Source of the DNA: a virus
Direction: 5' to 3' (one strand)
IMG/VR virus record: IMGVR_UViG_3300023174_000490
Coordinates: 1 to 30,118 of that record
Length of the DNA stretch: 30,118 bases
In this document: one piece after another, positions 1-9,964 of the stretch
How the letters are laid out: every line of letters starts with the position of its first letter
Numbering within the stretch: position 1 is the first letter of the stretch
The notes under the pieces: model-generated
Databases searched by the model: none
Told to the model about the DNA's origin: nothing
What the model saw: only the letters and a program-made list of their open reading frames with translations
Translations under genes and position numbers: made by a program

Positions 1-393
1 TAAGCCTGTGTCACCTTTAATACCCGTTTGCTGTTTCACTGCTGTTAAGCTACTGGTAATAACTGTGCCGTCTGTAATAGTAGCTGTTACTTGAACTGCA
101 GGATTAGTACCAAAGTCTGCTACTCGTAGGTATACCACAGTTTCTGTGGTTGCTGCTGCACCGCCGGTTGCAGCGTTATACAGTGCTACACTGGGAATTG
201 TTGACCAAGTAATTGCGTTGGTGGTTCGAACTGGTGAGGCAGTAAATGCAATTACTTGACCGGCAGGGCTAACAGCTCCTGCACTATCAAAAGTAAAAGC
301 CAGCTTATCCGCAGTTAATCCAATTGATTTGGAATTATCTGCAATACGTGTGCCAGATAATATTGTGTTACGTGTATTGACAACGGTTGCCAT
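1..393 (-). CDS. Tail fibre/tail-tip protein, N-terminal part (cut by window edge)
   Basis: Open reading frame that starts with ATG at 393-391 and runs off the left end of the window (about 131 codons visible). The ATG shares one base with the TAA of the upstream tail-tip gene, which indicates translational coupling. The visible protein is Thr/Ala/Val-rich and beta-like, without cysteine. Its last visible residues are GIKGDTG, a collagen-like Gly-X-Y start that is common in phage tail fibres and central tip proteins. The position, last in the tail block after the tape measure and a tip protein, supports a distal tail or receptor-binding role. The function is inferred from context and composition; no specific family is recognised. 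Confidence 0.7.
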   Translation of the reverse strand, partial: MATVVNTRNTILSGTRIADNSKSIGLTADKLAFTFDSAGAVSPAGQVIAFTASPVRTTNAITWSTIPSVALYNAATGGAAATTETVVYLRVADFGTNPAVQVTATITDGTVITSSLTAVKQQTGIKGDTGL

Positions 394-2462
394 TAAATAA
401 TTACCTCTACTTCTACTCTACCTGTACTCCAATTAGGAGCTAAAGATACTACTTGCCCTGTACGCCCACTGCCAGAATTGTACAAATCAAATCGGCTGTG
501 GATTAAAGTTACTGTTTGACCTAGTTCTAGCCCCAGCAGCCGTGCAGTACCCGTAAACTTATAAATTGTTTTTTGCGTGCTGTAGTAGTCTAAACGTACT
601 TGTGCTTCCACACTAGCATCGCTGGAGACTATTAAGTTTGTAGTTTGTGGTGCTACGTCTTGGCTCAGTTTATACTGTGCAATTTTTGCTGAATTAATCA
701 CAGTGTTTGTAAGCCATTCTTCTGCCAGGGTGTCTTTGTGTGCAGACACTATACTGGTCAGCAAACCTGTTTGCACAGTGTAGTTTTTGGCATATGCTAA
801 TTTAACACAACCAACAAGCGCTGGTTTTTGAGATATGCTTAAACTGTTGTAAATTACGTCTGCTTCGGTAATTTGATTTACTGCACTTCCTGTAAATCCA
901 GCTCCGTAGGTTAACAACTTTAGCTTTCCTGCACGAGTCATAAATATTCCAGCGCTCACACTGCTGGCCAAAGCTCTGCACACAGCTAAAATGTTTATGT
1001 TGTCTGTTATGTATGCTCCTACAGGTTGTGGGTACGCAGTGCTAAACGTGTTAAAGTTACTTAAATCAATGTCTGTAACCGCATTAAAGCGATTAGCAGA
1101 TACACCATACTGTGTGGCTACTAAAGCAATAATGTTTGCTATGTTGTTGGTATAAGTTCCGGATACTAAAGCACCTGTAGTTAAGTTCATGCTGTATTTC
1201 ATGCCTTGCACAGAGCATGTAATGGTACCTGAAGGTTGATTTGCCAGCATGAATATTCCAACTCTGGAGTCAACTACATTCGTTTTTCTTGTGGTAGCAA
1301 TACCAAAAATGCCTGTTGTTTTTAAGCCTGCAGTATACCCACTGCCGCCGGTTAATACGGTTCCAGAGGTAACCGCTCCACTGCTAACCCCATCTACTCT
1401 GTAAGTAGCTACAGCATTTAAACCTTCCATGCTCAGGGCTGTGCCAGGAGTGGTTGCCGAAGCACTAAGTGTGTAGGCTTGTGCACCGCCGCCTACCACA
1501 GCTGTGGTAATAGTTGTACCTGCAGGAATGCCTGTAGCTGTTATGGTCATACCAGTACTTATACTTCCAGATAGTACCTCTGTTACTGTTAAAGTTGTAC
1601 CTGATACATTAGCTGTAAACTTAGCCTTGGCTGTAAGACTGCTGTTTAATGTACTGGCGTTTTCTATGTATACTACATCACCCACCACAAATCCAGAACC
1701 GCCGCTGGTTATGGTAGGTGTGCCAGTAATCACACCGTTGGTAACTGCAACAGTTAAAGTTAGCCCTGTTACTTCTGTGGCAGTGGGCAGCGGCATTCCG
1801 TTGTCTCGTATTTCCAGTAAACTTTCTGTGGTGCCGTTGTTGAAAAGGTACTTTAGTTTAGCTGGATCGATTAACAGCGGACTTGTGTTAAATGTTTCAC
1901 CAAACACAATAGGCTTGATAGAATCTTGATTTTGCTGACCGCCTGTTTCAGAAGTTCCGTAAGTGCCTAACTTATCTTCTGAAACAGGTGCATTTAAGCG
2001 TTCCAGTTTGTCTCTGATTATCAGGTTGAGTGTATTTCTGGCTCTGGACAGCACAACGTCGGTGACACCATTGAATATAGTTAAACCTTTGGTGTCTAAC
2101 TCACTTACATTAGCCAAAACCCACTGAGGGTCTATGTAGTAAACTTTAAGGCTGCGATTACTCCAGATGTACTTTGTTGGATCCAGCCAGCTGTCCAAGT
2201 CTCCGTTGGAGTTATCAATTTCCAAATCACCAAAAGTCATGGCTCCGGAGCCATCTGCGTTTAAGTTTTCTGACAGGGTTATGTTTCTGCGCAGCAGTGG
2301 ACTAAAAGTTACGTTGTCTGTGGTGGTGTATGAGGCATTGCTTAAGTACACGAACTTTTCTGTGGCAGCTACCACGTCATAGTAGCCTGCTACTACCAAG
2401 ACTATTCTAATAGACTCGTTGTCTTCTAACCATGCTTGTGAATATTGCGAATAAGCTGCCAT
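393..2462 (-). CDS. Tail-tip / baseplate hub-like structural protein with inserted Gly/Thr-rich module
   Basis: A 689-residue protein directly downstream of the tape measure, where siphophages encode distal tail and hub proteins. ATG at 2462 is preceded by AAGGA about 10 bases upstream. The N-terminal 220 residues and the C-terminal 340 residues look like one folded protein (W/Y-rich, with several aspartate-rich turns). Residues about 228-345 differ: a run of GGSGF/GGSGY and SGTTLTVTEVLSG-type beta segments rich in Gly, Thr and Val. That resembles repeat modules scattered through virion proteins of environmental phages. I read it as an inserted decoration domain. The exact role (distal tail protein, hub or tip) cannot be assigned from sequence. 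The gene overlaps the next fibre gene by one base. Confidence 0.7.
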   Translation of the reverse strand: MAAYSQYSQAWLEDNESIRIVLVVAGYYDVVAATEKFVYLSNASYTTTDNVTFSPLLRRNITLSENLNADGSGAMTFGDLEIDNSNGDLDSWLDPTKYIWSNRSLKVYYIDPQWVLANVSELDTKGLTIFNGVTDVVLSRARNTLNLIIRDKLERLNAPVSEDKLGTYGTSETGGQQNQDSIKPIVFGETFNTSPLLIDPAKLKYLFNNGTTESLLEIRDNGMPLPTATEVTGLTLTVAVTNGVITGTPTITSGGSGFVVGDVVYIENASTLNSSLTAKAKFTANVSGTTLTVTEVLSGSISTGMTITATGIPAGTTITTAVVGGGAQAYTLSASATTPGTALSMEGLNAVATYRVDGVSSGAVTSGTVLTGGSGYTAGLKTTGIFGIATTRKTNVVDSRVGIFMLANQPSGTITCSVQGMKYSMNLTTGALVSGTYTNNIANIIALVATQYGVSANRFNAVTDIDLSNFNTFSTAYPQPVGAYITDNINILAVCRALASSVSAGIFMTRAGKLKLLTYGAGFTGSAVNQITEADVIYNSLSISQKPALVGCVKLAYAKNYTVQTGLLTSIVSAHKDTLAEEWLTNTVINSAKIAQYKLSQDVAPQTTNLIVSSDASVEAQVRLDYYSTQKTIYKFTGTARLLGLELGQTVTLIHSRFDLYNSGSGRTGQVVSLAPNWSTGRVEVEVII

Positions 2463-2480
2463 AGTTTGGGGTTCCTTTTT

Positions 2481-2520
2481 GGTGTACTAACACTAGTAGT
2501 GTTACTAGTGTTAGTACACC
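2481..2520 (-). repeat. Perfect 18-bp hairpin in the leader of the tail-tip gene
   Basis: Arms 2481-2498 and 2503-2520 are perfect reverse complements around a 4-base loop (GTGT on the plus strand). On the transcribed minus strand the stem is followed by AAAAAGGAACC, not by a T tract, so it is not a standard intrinsic terminator. It ends about 18 bases upstream of the ATG at 2462, right next to the ribosome binding site. A smaller hairpin (GGTAG, ATTA loop, CTACC) lies just upstream. RNA processing, mRNA stabilisation or translational control are possible. Confidence 0.75.
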
Positions 2521-2556
2521 AGTACTAACAGGTAGATTACTACCATTTTTGGCTAA

Positions 2557-5500
2557 TTAGGGTCCGCCTTCGCCACTACCAACAGTGTTTAAGTTGGCTA
2601 ACCAAGCTGCTCTTTCTGTTTCCAGTTGAGCTGCTTTTTCCAGTGCTGCAGTTTGTGCGGCTACTGCTGCTGCGTTGGCTCTGATAGTTGCTTGAGTTGC
2701 TTCACGGGCTTCTTCTAGTTGTTTTAATAGTAGTCGGTTATTTTCTTGAGCTAAAGCTGTTTGTGTTTCTAGTTCTACGCGTTGACGTTCTGCAGCTGCT
2801 GTAGCCACCGGATCTGCCACAGGAGGTGGTGGAGGGGGCGGAAGCATAATTTTAGCTGCAGGTTCTGCTCCAGCTGCTGCCAGTGACCCGCCGGCAACTG
2901 CAGCATCTTTAGCTGCTGCGGATGTTTTGGCTGATATAAAATACTCTTTTAAGTATTCTGCAGTGGTTTTGCTGCTCACATCAATGCTTTGTAGAACTCC
3001 GGTTTGATTTTGTATTTCTGTTAGTTGTGTTTTTGCAAGTGATTCAGTACCTTGTAAATTAGTAATGGTATCACTAACTCCAGTTTGTACTAAGCTTAAA
3101 GCATTAGTGTATCCTTCGCCGCTTGCAAATAGTGTTTTAGCTGTATCAAGTAAGGCATTGCCAACTTGTGGAAGTTTAGCTGCTGCTTCAGAAGCTGCTT
3201 TACGTTCAACATCATTGGTTTGAGGGCCTTGCGCTGCAGCCAATAAATTAGAGAACTCTGTTTGCTGTGCAGCAAAACGTTGTTCTGGAGTTAAAGCAGC
3301 TTGAGGTCCAGTATTTAAACTGCTAGAATACTCAGACAGAGTTTTAATCGAGCCTTGTACAGCAGTAATAGTAGCCTGTACTGATTTAGTAGCTGCATCG
3401 CGTGCTGTGGCTTCGTCTTCCAGTGCATAAATGTACCGTTGACTTGCCTTTTGCGCTTCAGTCATGCCGTCTAGTTCTTTTTGACGTGTTAACTGAGTTG
3501 CGTAGGCAGTTTTACCAAGCAGTTGATATATCTTTATTTCTTGAGTGTTCTTTGCATCTACCAAAGCTTTTTCATCATTTAAAATATCGATTCTGCGTTG
3601 TAGAGCTGCATCAGTATCAGTCATAGCTGCGTATTCGATCTCTCTGCGAGCTGCTGTTGCCCCCACAGAATCGCCTTCTGCTTCCATTAAACTAATTCTT
3701 AGGTTTGCTGTTTTTTCCAAGCCTGTTGCATACCGATCAAAATCTTCTTGAACATCAAATAATTGTTGTTTTAAGTTTACACTTGCCTGGTCAGTTCCAG
3801 TGATAGAATCCATTAACGCTGTGAATCCTGCACGAGACTTGGGAAGCTCTCGGCCCATTGCAGCAAATCTGGTGGTTAAGTTAGTGGTAGTTGCATTGAC
3901 ACGAGTATTTTCACTTACAAAATGTTCACGGAAGAAAGCCATTTGATCTAAGAACTTACTTAAACCGCCTGCAGCTTCAACCATGGAATTGGATATAGCA
4001 ATACTAGAATCAGTTAATTGCCCTTCAGCATTTAGGGCTGACAACCCAATACTTTCCAAGGACAAGTTGACTTTTTCGTTTTGGTCAATTACACGGGTAA
4101 CTGTTACCACAGAAGTTTCACCAAACTTGTGGTATTTTTGTACCAAGTCACCAAACACGGCACTGCCTGCTTTGTCTACAATAGAGCTTACTACTGCGTC
4201 TAGAGCATCTGTTAGTGCTTGACCTGTTAAACCACGAAGTGAGGCCTCATCTTTGTCTGATAGCTTTACCTTGGACAAAATACCAATTACGTCTTCTTGA
4301 GTTTTGCCTAGTTTCTTGCCCATTGTAACAATTAATTGGCCGGATCCATCAAAAACTTCTGTTAAAGCTCTTCTTGCTGTATCGTCTAACTCTTTTAAAT
4401 TTTTACCAATATCTACGGTTACATCATCACTCCAGAAAAAACTATCAGTATAAGTATTTTTTACAGTTTCAAATTGCTGGAAAGCCTCACTAACTCCAGT
4501 CATTAAGTCTGTGAAACTACCCACAAATTTAACGCCTGAATCTAAGATTTCTGTTGAAGTACTACTTCCAAACAACCCGCCTAGAATACTGTCACCGCTG
4601 CTGCCTTCTACAGTACCAAAGCCACTGTCTCCTCTGATACCTTTAATGCCATAAAGCTGAACAGCTGCTTTGCCGATGTTTTGCTCAATGCTGGTTAATA
4701 AGCGTACCATTTTATCGCTGTAGCTCATGCCTTCAACACTGGTTTCTTGGATGATTTCCAGGGAACGGCGAATAGAATCAGATTTTGCAGAGGTGTCGCC
4801 GAATACGCCACCACCGTTTTCTACTTTTTTGCCATTTTCCCAGGACATGCCAGTGCCTTGAGTTTCTTGTTTGTCTGCAAAAGTCATGCCTGCCGTAGAC
4901 ACAGAAGTGCCTCCGCCGCCACCCATGCCTGCAATTGCCGCAACGACGGCCGCTGCTGCTGCCCAGCCCCAAGGTCCCATTATTTCACTAAACTTAGCAA
5001 AAATTCCAGGTGTTGCTGTTGCAGTGGTTTGTACCATTAAACCTTCGTTGATGGCCATTTCTGAGGCAGCGGCTGTTGCAGTTGCTGCAACGCCTGATTC
5101 TGCTGTAAAGATTTTGGCAAATAACTTTTTACCTTCAGTATATAAAGTACTGATTAGTTCTTTGTTGTTTTCATAAATTCTGCGAACGTGCTGAACTTTT
5201 TCAATTGCGTCCAGAGCTTTGTAAGCTGCAGTCTTTTGACTAAACATTTTCTTTGAGGAATTTAATACAGCTATATCATTGTTTAACTTATCTTTTGCTG
5301 ATTTTTTGTCTTGGTCGGCTATGTTCTTTTCTGCTTTAATAATATCTTCAGGTTTATCGCTTTTTCTTGCATTAACTAAGTCTTCCTGTAGTTTGATTCT
5401 TGTTAAAGCATTATTCTTTTCTGAATCTGCTGCTTTTTGCATGGCTTGTGCTGCTGTGCCAATAGCTGTGCCTATATTACCAAACTCATTTTTTACATTC

Positions 5501-8500
5501 GCAAAAATTTCACTTAAAGAATCAGTAGTACTTACAAGCAGGTCCATTGCTTTTTTCTGCTCAGCTAGTGCTACGTTCTGTTCAGTAATAGACTTTGTAA
5601 TAACGCCTTGTGTAATGGCTGTTTCTTTTGCGGTTTCTAAAGCAGATTTTGCTGCTGCAACTCTACCTTCTAGATTCTGATCTCTGGCGGAAGTATCATT
5701 TATATTGATGCCTAGTTCGCCTAGGCCTAAAGGAGCAATTTCTGTTTGTACTTTTTTGTCGCGTTCTAGATTGTTGGCACGCTCGCGTTCCAAGGCATCT
5801 AGTGCTTGTTGGGCTTGTAATACTGCTAAGGCATTTGTACGTTCTTGGCGTTTTAACTCAATGCTTTCTTTTAAACGTAAAAACACTACTTCGTCAATAG
5901 CATTTAAAGCTTGAGCAGCAGTTAAACGTTGTTCGTCTAAACCTTCTGTCGCTGTTAGTAAAGTATTTTTATCTTGTTGTAGCTTTAAACTTACGGCATC
6001 CGCTTCTGCACGAACTTTTTGTGCTTCTGCAAAGCTAGTCATATCAAATGCAGTTTCTACGCCAGACTTAGCTGCTGTAAATTTACGCTCTTGAATAAAA
6101 CGAGTTCTATCCAAGTCACTTTGCATCTTCTTTTTCTTACCAGTATCACTCTCTTTGTCAATTAAGTCTTGTTGTCGCTGATTAGCACTTTGTTCAAGTC
6201 TGTACGCATTTTCCAGATTCAATAACTCTACTCGTTTCTTTTCTGCTGCAATGGACTGTGTATAAATGCCTAAAAACTTTTCTCTGTTGGATAATTCTGA
6301 CAGAATTAAATCATTGCCAGATCTTTCTAGATTTAACTTTTGATCTCGCAGTTTTTGATCTTCTGCTGCTAAATCTACGATAAGTTTATCTTTGTTTGCT
6401 TCTCGATCTGCTCTAGACTGCGCTCGTTTCGCATCTTTTTGCATTCTTATAATATTTTCACGCTCTAATACCACTGCAACTTGTTTATCTGTATCATCTG
6501 TTAGTACTTCGCCGCGTTTGGTTTTTTCTTCTATAGCTTTTCTGCGGGTAGGGTCATCTACTGTATTCAACTTAGCTAAAGTTTTAGCTGCATTAATAAG
6601 TGCTTGTTCAACAGCAAATCTTTCAGCGGTATCTCCAACTTTATTTTTATCTAATTCAGCTAATTTTTTTGTATTAAAATCAAGAGCATAAGTTGCAGAT
6701 ACTCTTTCTAGTTCACGAGTATTCCTTTCCACACTAAGGGCTGATTGAAAACTTGCCTCGATTAGTCTTTCTTGTATACTAATTTCTTGATTTCGAAGAT
6801 TATACTCCTCTTTGGCTACAGGACCCCCTGCTGCAGCTGTAATAGCCAGCTTGCTTCTAGCAATAGATATATTAGCCATCTCATCAGTAAACTTTAGAGA
6901 AGTTTTAATTTGCTCTAAACCTGCTTTAGTTAATTCGAGTACTACATTATTAGCTTTAGCTTGATTGGCAATGATTGAAGCTTTCATTGCATCAAAGGTA
7001 TCTTGAGCTGGTTTTAAAGATTCTAAAACTTCTGCTTGAGCTCTTCCCTTGCTGCCTTCAGCTCTTTCTGCTGCTAAAGGTATTCTTTTGCCAAACATAT
7101 TAGTTGCTTGGCCTGTTGTTGCATATTCTTGTTTCTGTTTCTCAGATATATTACTCATCTGGGAAATCTTAGTTTTTGTATCAATAAGCGTTTTGCCTAA
7201 AGTTTCAAATTCATCTTTTGCTTTTTTTAATTCTGGTATAACTTTAATTAAGTCATCTCGTGCACTAGTTGGCAATAAACTCAAAGTTTTAGCGTCAGTA
7301 GCTAGTTTATATAGCGCTTCCATGCCTTTGATAGGGTCTTCTAAAGCTTGGGCTAAAGAACGTGCTCCATCTATTAGTCCTAGCCCCAGCTTACCCTGTG
7401 AGTCTGTAAATGCTAACTTGTTATTTAAATTATCTACCTCTTTTCCAACTGTAGACAATGCAGCCTCAAATCCTTGCAAAGCTGCAGTAGAATTTTGATT
7501 ATTTTTATTGGCTTCTATTAATACAGCATTTAATTGTCTGCCTATTTTTTCTCGTTCTGTGTCTGATTTTAATGCAGCTAAGGCATTTTTAACTGTGGTT
7601 TCTGAAATATCTTGCGGATTTATCTTTAGTATTTTTGCAAATTTTTCACTTGTTTCTTTTAACTTAGGATCTAAAATCATTGCCGATAGTGCTGCAGGAA
7701 TATCTTTACTAATAGAATCAATTAATTTGCTGTAATTTCCTCGGCCAATGCGATCCCAAGATTTATCCCAGGATTTTTCCCAGTCGCCTTGAGCTTTTTG
7801 CAGTTTGTTGTATGCGTCTAGTTGATTAGTTAAAGATTCAGTTACGCCATTTAGTGCATTAGATAAAGCAGTAATAGACTCTGTTCCAAAAACATCCGTT
7901 TTCTTTTTTCCAATAAATTCAAGAGTATCGCTTACTGTTTTGGCTGCTTCATTTCCTGTTTTTAAAGTAGCAGTAAATTTATCTTGCTCTTCTTGTGCTT
8001 TACTTAACCAACTGTCTAAAGCTTCAAAAGCCATAATCACAGCAGTAATTACTGCTACATAAGGAGCAATTACTGCTAAAGTTTCGCTGATAGCTACACC
8101 GGCGATTCTAATAGTGCCTGAAGCTAAAGTAGTTGCAGCTGCAAACCCTGTTAAACCTTTAGTAGTGCGTGCAGTTACTTCTCCAAATTCATTGTAAACA
8201 GCGGCACCTTTTTTAACTTCATCACTTAATCTAGCCAAAGCAGCAGAACTTCCTACTTCTTGAGCATTTTTTCCTACATTTGCTAGTACGCCTAGACTTG
8301 ACGCTTTGGTTTCTGCACGTTTAGCTAAAGCTTCTTTACGCTTACCTTCTAGAGTTTGTTTCTCTATGCTATTCATGTAGTTGGCTGCTTCTACACTTTG
8401 TTTCTGACCCTCTATGGCTGCTTTATTTTCTTCGGCAGCTTTCTTACGGCTGTCATAAAGTTTTTGCTCTTTTTGAATCTTTTTATCAATTAAATCTAGC

Positions 8501-9858
8501 TCAGTTTGTCCTGCATATTTAACTAAATCTAGTCGTTCTTTTTCTAGGTCTTTTACTCTCTTTGCTGAGGTTTCTACTAATTTATCAATTTTTGCTTGAT
8601 TGGCGGCAGGATCATAAGCAGGATCTTTTGTAGCTTTGAAAGCACCTGTTCTAGTAGAACCTTCTGCTAGAGCTTTTTGCACATTTTCTATGTGGGCTGC
8701 TGTTTTAGTTGCGGCATCTTGAACAGCTTTCATGCCTTTTTCGGTTTTCTTGCTGATGTCAAAATCATCATAAGCAGAACTAATGCGCTTTGAAGTTTCT
8801 GCAGCTGTTGCTGCAGCTTTCACCATGGAAGCTTGCCACTCACCAATAGCAGGAATAGCACGCTTTACTAGAGATAAACCTATTGCTCCAATGGATAAGG
8901 CCAAAGCTGTAGGGCTTTCTGAAAGCATGCGTACTAGGGGGCCTAAAAAAGTATTTATTAAACTCAATCCAGATTGAGCTAAGTTTTGAATACTGGCCAG
9001 TAGCTTGTCGTATGGATTAGCGTCCATTTTTATGTTTGAAAACTTGTCTGTGCCTTCTTTTAGCACTGCGTTAGCAAACGCTTGACGTTTTTCAAAATCA
9101 GTTAAAGATCCTGCAGTCTTACCCACTGAACGTGCATAATCCTGTGTAGACTTATCTAGTTTTGTAAAGATACCTAGTTCATCTAGTAATTCAGGCTCCA
9201 GCTTTGTAATACCACGGCTTAAACGGCTAATGGCATCAGGCATGCTAATACCCAAAGCTTGTGAAGCTTTTTTAGCTACTTCACCCATTTGTAGTATTGA
9301 AGCACCACTCATGCCTGCTGAGCTAGCTTGTGCTACAGCTTTCATGGAGTCTCGCATACTGATGGCGCCATCTGAAACATCTGCTAGTTGACGAGCTAAA
9401 CCCCCCAAACTTCTGCCACTGGCGGCACCCAGTTGGTCTAAACCTTTGACCATGTTTGTGGTATCCATGGTTTCGCCCAAAATTTTGAAAGCCGCGGCAG
9501 CTGCATAGGTATTGGCAGCAACAGTAGCGTATAAACGCACTAATCCACCTAAACCTTGCGACTCAGCTGCAAAATTTCTAGCTGACGCACCTGTGGTGCC
9601 CGCCACTGCGCGTTGTGCTGCATACTCTTGGCCAGCTGCTTTTTCTGAGACTGCTCGGCTACCTGGAGTACCCACTGCGGGTACCGTTGCAGCTGTTCTA
9701 CTTCCAGCCGTGCTTGTTACTCCAGCTGCTGATACTTTACCCATGGCTGAGCCAGCAGCGGTTAAATTATCTTTGATTGTTTGACTTTTCTGAACTGCAG
9801 GGTCCATACCCTGTGAGGCTACCTGCAGTTCAATTTTTACTGTGTTATTTCCTGCCAT
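2557..9858 (-). CDS. Tape measure protein
   Basis: A 2433-residue protein that sets tail length and helps DNA ejection. It has long Lys/Glu/Ala/Gln-rich coiled-coil stretches interrupted by hydrophobic segments near residues 319, 599 and 1628 (the last is GWAAAAAVVAAIAGMGGGGG), which is typical of tape measures. Near residue 2339 there is a run of seven prolines, followed by a C-terminal Ala/Glu/Gln coiled coil. I chose ATG at 9858 (MAGNNTVK) because AGGAGA lies 5 bases upstream. The 36-codon upstream extension of the frame crosses a consensus sigma-70 promoter, so it cannot be translated from that transcript. By the usual 0.15-0.17 nm per residue this predicts a tail of roughly 360-420 nm, about 2.5 times that of lambda (inference). 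The gene follows the two tail assembly chaperones, the standard order. Confidence 0.95.
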   Translation of the reverse strand: MAGNNTVKIELQVASQGMDPAVQKSQTIKDNLTAAGSAMGKVSAAGVTSTAGSRTAATVPAVGTPGSRAVSEKAAGQEYAAQRAVAGTTGASARNFAAESQGLGGLVRLYATVAANTYAAAAAFKILGETMDTTNMVKGLDQLGAASGRSLGGLARQLADVSDGAISMRDSMKAVAQASSAGMSGASILQMGEVAKKASQALGISMPDAISRLSRGITKLEPELLDELGIFTKLDKSTQDYARSVGKTAGSLTDFEKRQAFANAVLKEGTDKFSNIKMDANPYDKLLASIQNLAQSGLSLINTFLGPLVRMLSESPTALALSIGAIGLSLVKRAIPAIGEWQASMVKAAATAAETSKRISSAYDDFDISKKTEKGMKAVQDAATKTAAHIENVQKALAEGSTRTGAFKATKDPAYDPAANQAKIDKLVETSAKRVKDLEKERLDLVKYAGQTELDLIDKKIQKEQKLYDSRKKAAEENKAAIEGQKQSVEAANYMNSIEKQTLEGKRKEALAKRAETKASSLGVLANVGKNAQEVGSSAALARLSDEVKKGAAVYNEFGEVTARTTKGLTGFAAATTLASGTIRIAGVAISETLAVIAPYVAVITAVIMAFEALDSWLSKAQEEQDKFTATLKTGNEAAKTVSDTLEFIGKKKTDVFGTESITALSNALNGVTESLTNQLDAYNKLQKAQGDWEKSWDKSWDRIGRGNYSKLIDSISKDIPAALSAMILDPKLKETSEKFAKILKINPQDISETTVKNALAALKSDTEREKIGRQLNAVLIEANKNNQNSTAALQGFEAALSTVGKEVDNLNNKLAFTDSQGKLGLGLIDGARSLAQALEDPIKGMEALYKLATDAKTLSLLPTSARDDLIKVIPELKKAKDEFETLGKTLIDTKTKISQMSNISEKQKQEYATTGQATNMFGKRIPLAAERAEGSKGRAQAEVLESLKPAQDTFDAMKASIIANQAKANNVVLELTKAGLEQIKTSLKFTDEMANISIARSKLAITAAAGGPVAKEEYNLRNQEISIQERLIEASFQSALSVERNTRELERVSATYALDFNTKKLAELDKNKVGDTAERFAVEQALINAAKTLAKLNTVDDPTRRKAIEEKTKRGEVLTDDTDKQVAVVLERENIIRMQKDAKRAQSRADREANKDKLIVDLAAEDQKLRDQKLNLERSGNDLILSELSNREKFLGIYTQSIAAEKKRVELLNLENAYRLEQSANQRQQDLIDKESDTGKKKKMQSDLDRTRFIQERKFTAAKSGVETAFDMTSFAEAQKVRAEADAVSLKLQQDKNTLLTATEGLDEQRLTAAQALNAIDEVVFLRLKESIELKRQERTNALAVLQAQQALDALERERANNLERDKKVQTEIAPLGLGELGININDTSARDQNLEGRVAAAKSALETAKETAITQGVITKSITEQNVALAEQKKAMDLLVSTTDSLSEIFANVKNEFGNIGTAIGTAAQAMQKAADSEKNNALTRIKLQEDLVNARKSDKPEDIIKAEKNIADQDKKSAKDKLNNDIAVLNSSKKMFSQKTAAYKALDAIEKVQHVRRIYENNKELISTLYTEGKKLFAKIFTAESGVAATATAAASEMAINEGLMVQTTATATPGIFAKFSEIMGPWGWAAAAAVVAAIAGMGGGGGTSVSTAGMTFADKQETQGTGMSWENGKKVENGGGVFGDTSAKSDSIRRSLEIIQETSVEGMSYSDKMVRLLTSIEQNIGKAAVQLYGIKGIRGDSGFGTVEGSSGDSILGGLFGSSTSTEILDSGVKFVGSFTDLMTGVSEAFQQFETVKNTYTDSFFWSDDVTVDIGKNLKELDDTARRALTEVFDGSGQLIVTMGKKLGKTQEDVIGILSKVKLSDKDEASLRGLTGQALTDALDAVVSSIVDKAGSAVFGDLVQKYHKFGETSVVTVTRVIDQNEKVNLSLESIGLSALNAEGQLTDSSIAISNSMVEAAGGLSKFLDQMAFFREHFVSENTRVNATTTNLTTRFAAMGRELPKSRAGFTALMDSITGTDQASVNLKQQLFDVQEDFDRYATGLEKTANLRISLMEAEGDSVGATAARREIEYAAMTDTDAALQRRIDILNDEKALVDAKNTQEIKIYQLLGKTAYATQLTRQKELDGMTEAQKASQRYIYALEDEATARDAATKSVQATITAVQGSIKTLSEYSSSLNTGPQAALTPEQRFAAQQTEFSNLLAAAQGPQTNDVERKAASEAAAKLPQVGNALLDTAKTLFASGEGYTNALSLVQTGVSDTITNLQGTESLAKTQLTEIQNQTGVLQSIDVSSKTTAEYLKEYFISAKTSAAAKDAAVAGGSLAAAGAEPAAKIMLPPPPPPPVADPVATAAAERQRVELETQTALAQENNRLLLKQLEEAREATQATIRANAAAVAAQTAALEKAAQLETERAAWLANLNTVGSGEGGP

Positions 9859-9912
9859 AAGTTCTCCTGGCTTTTTGGTACCGGAATTCGTGTACTCTTT
9901 GCTGACCCCACT

Positions 9913-9941
9913 ATTATAACACTTGAGCGTTTTTTGGTCAA
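9913..9941 (-). promoter_or_regulatory. Sigma-70 promoter for the tape measure gene
   Basis: Minus strand: -35 TTGACC (9941-9936), 17-base spacer, -10 TATAAT (9918-9913). The -10 is a perfect match, the -35 matches 5 of 6, and the spacing is ideal. Transcription would start near 9906, about 48 bases before the ATG at 9858. It lies just downstream of a terminator, so the tape measure is a separate transcription unit. Confidence 0.85.
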
Positions 9942-9964
9942 CGTTATATTTTTCATGCAGGCAC

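Noticed and set aside
1504-1929. A 141-codon plus-strand frame inside the tail-tip gene
   Set aside because: Antisense shadow of the Thr/Val-rich repeat module; no SD.
3402-8977. Many plus-strand frames of 60-150 codons opposite the tape measure (for example 7049-7498)
   Set aside because: They lie antisense to a clear gene, have no ribosome binding sites, and their composition mirrors the Ala/Lys/Glu-rich coding strand.
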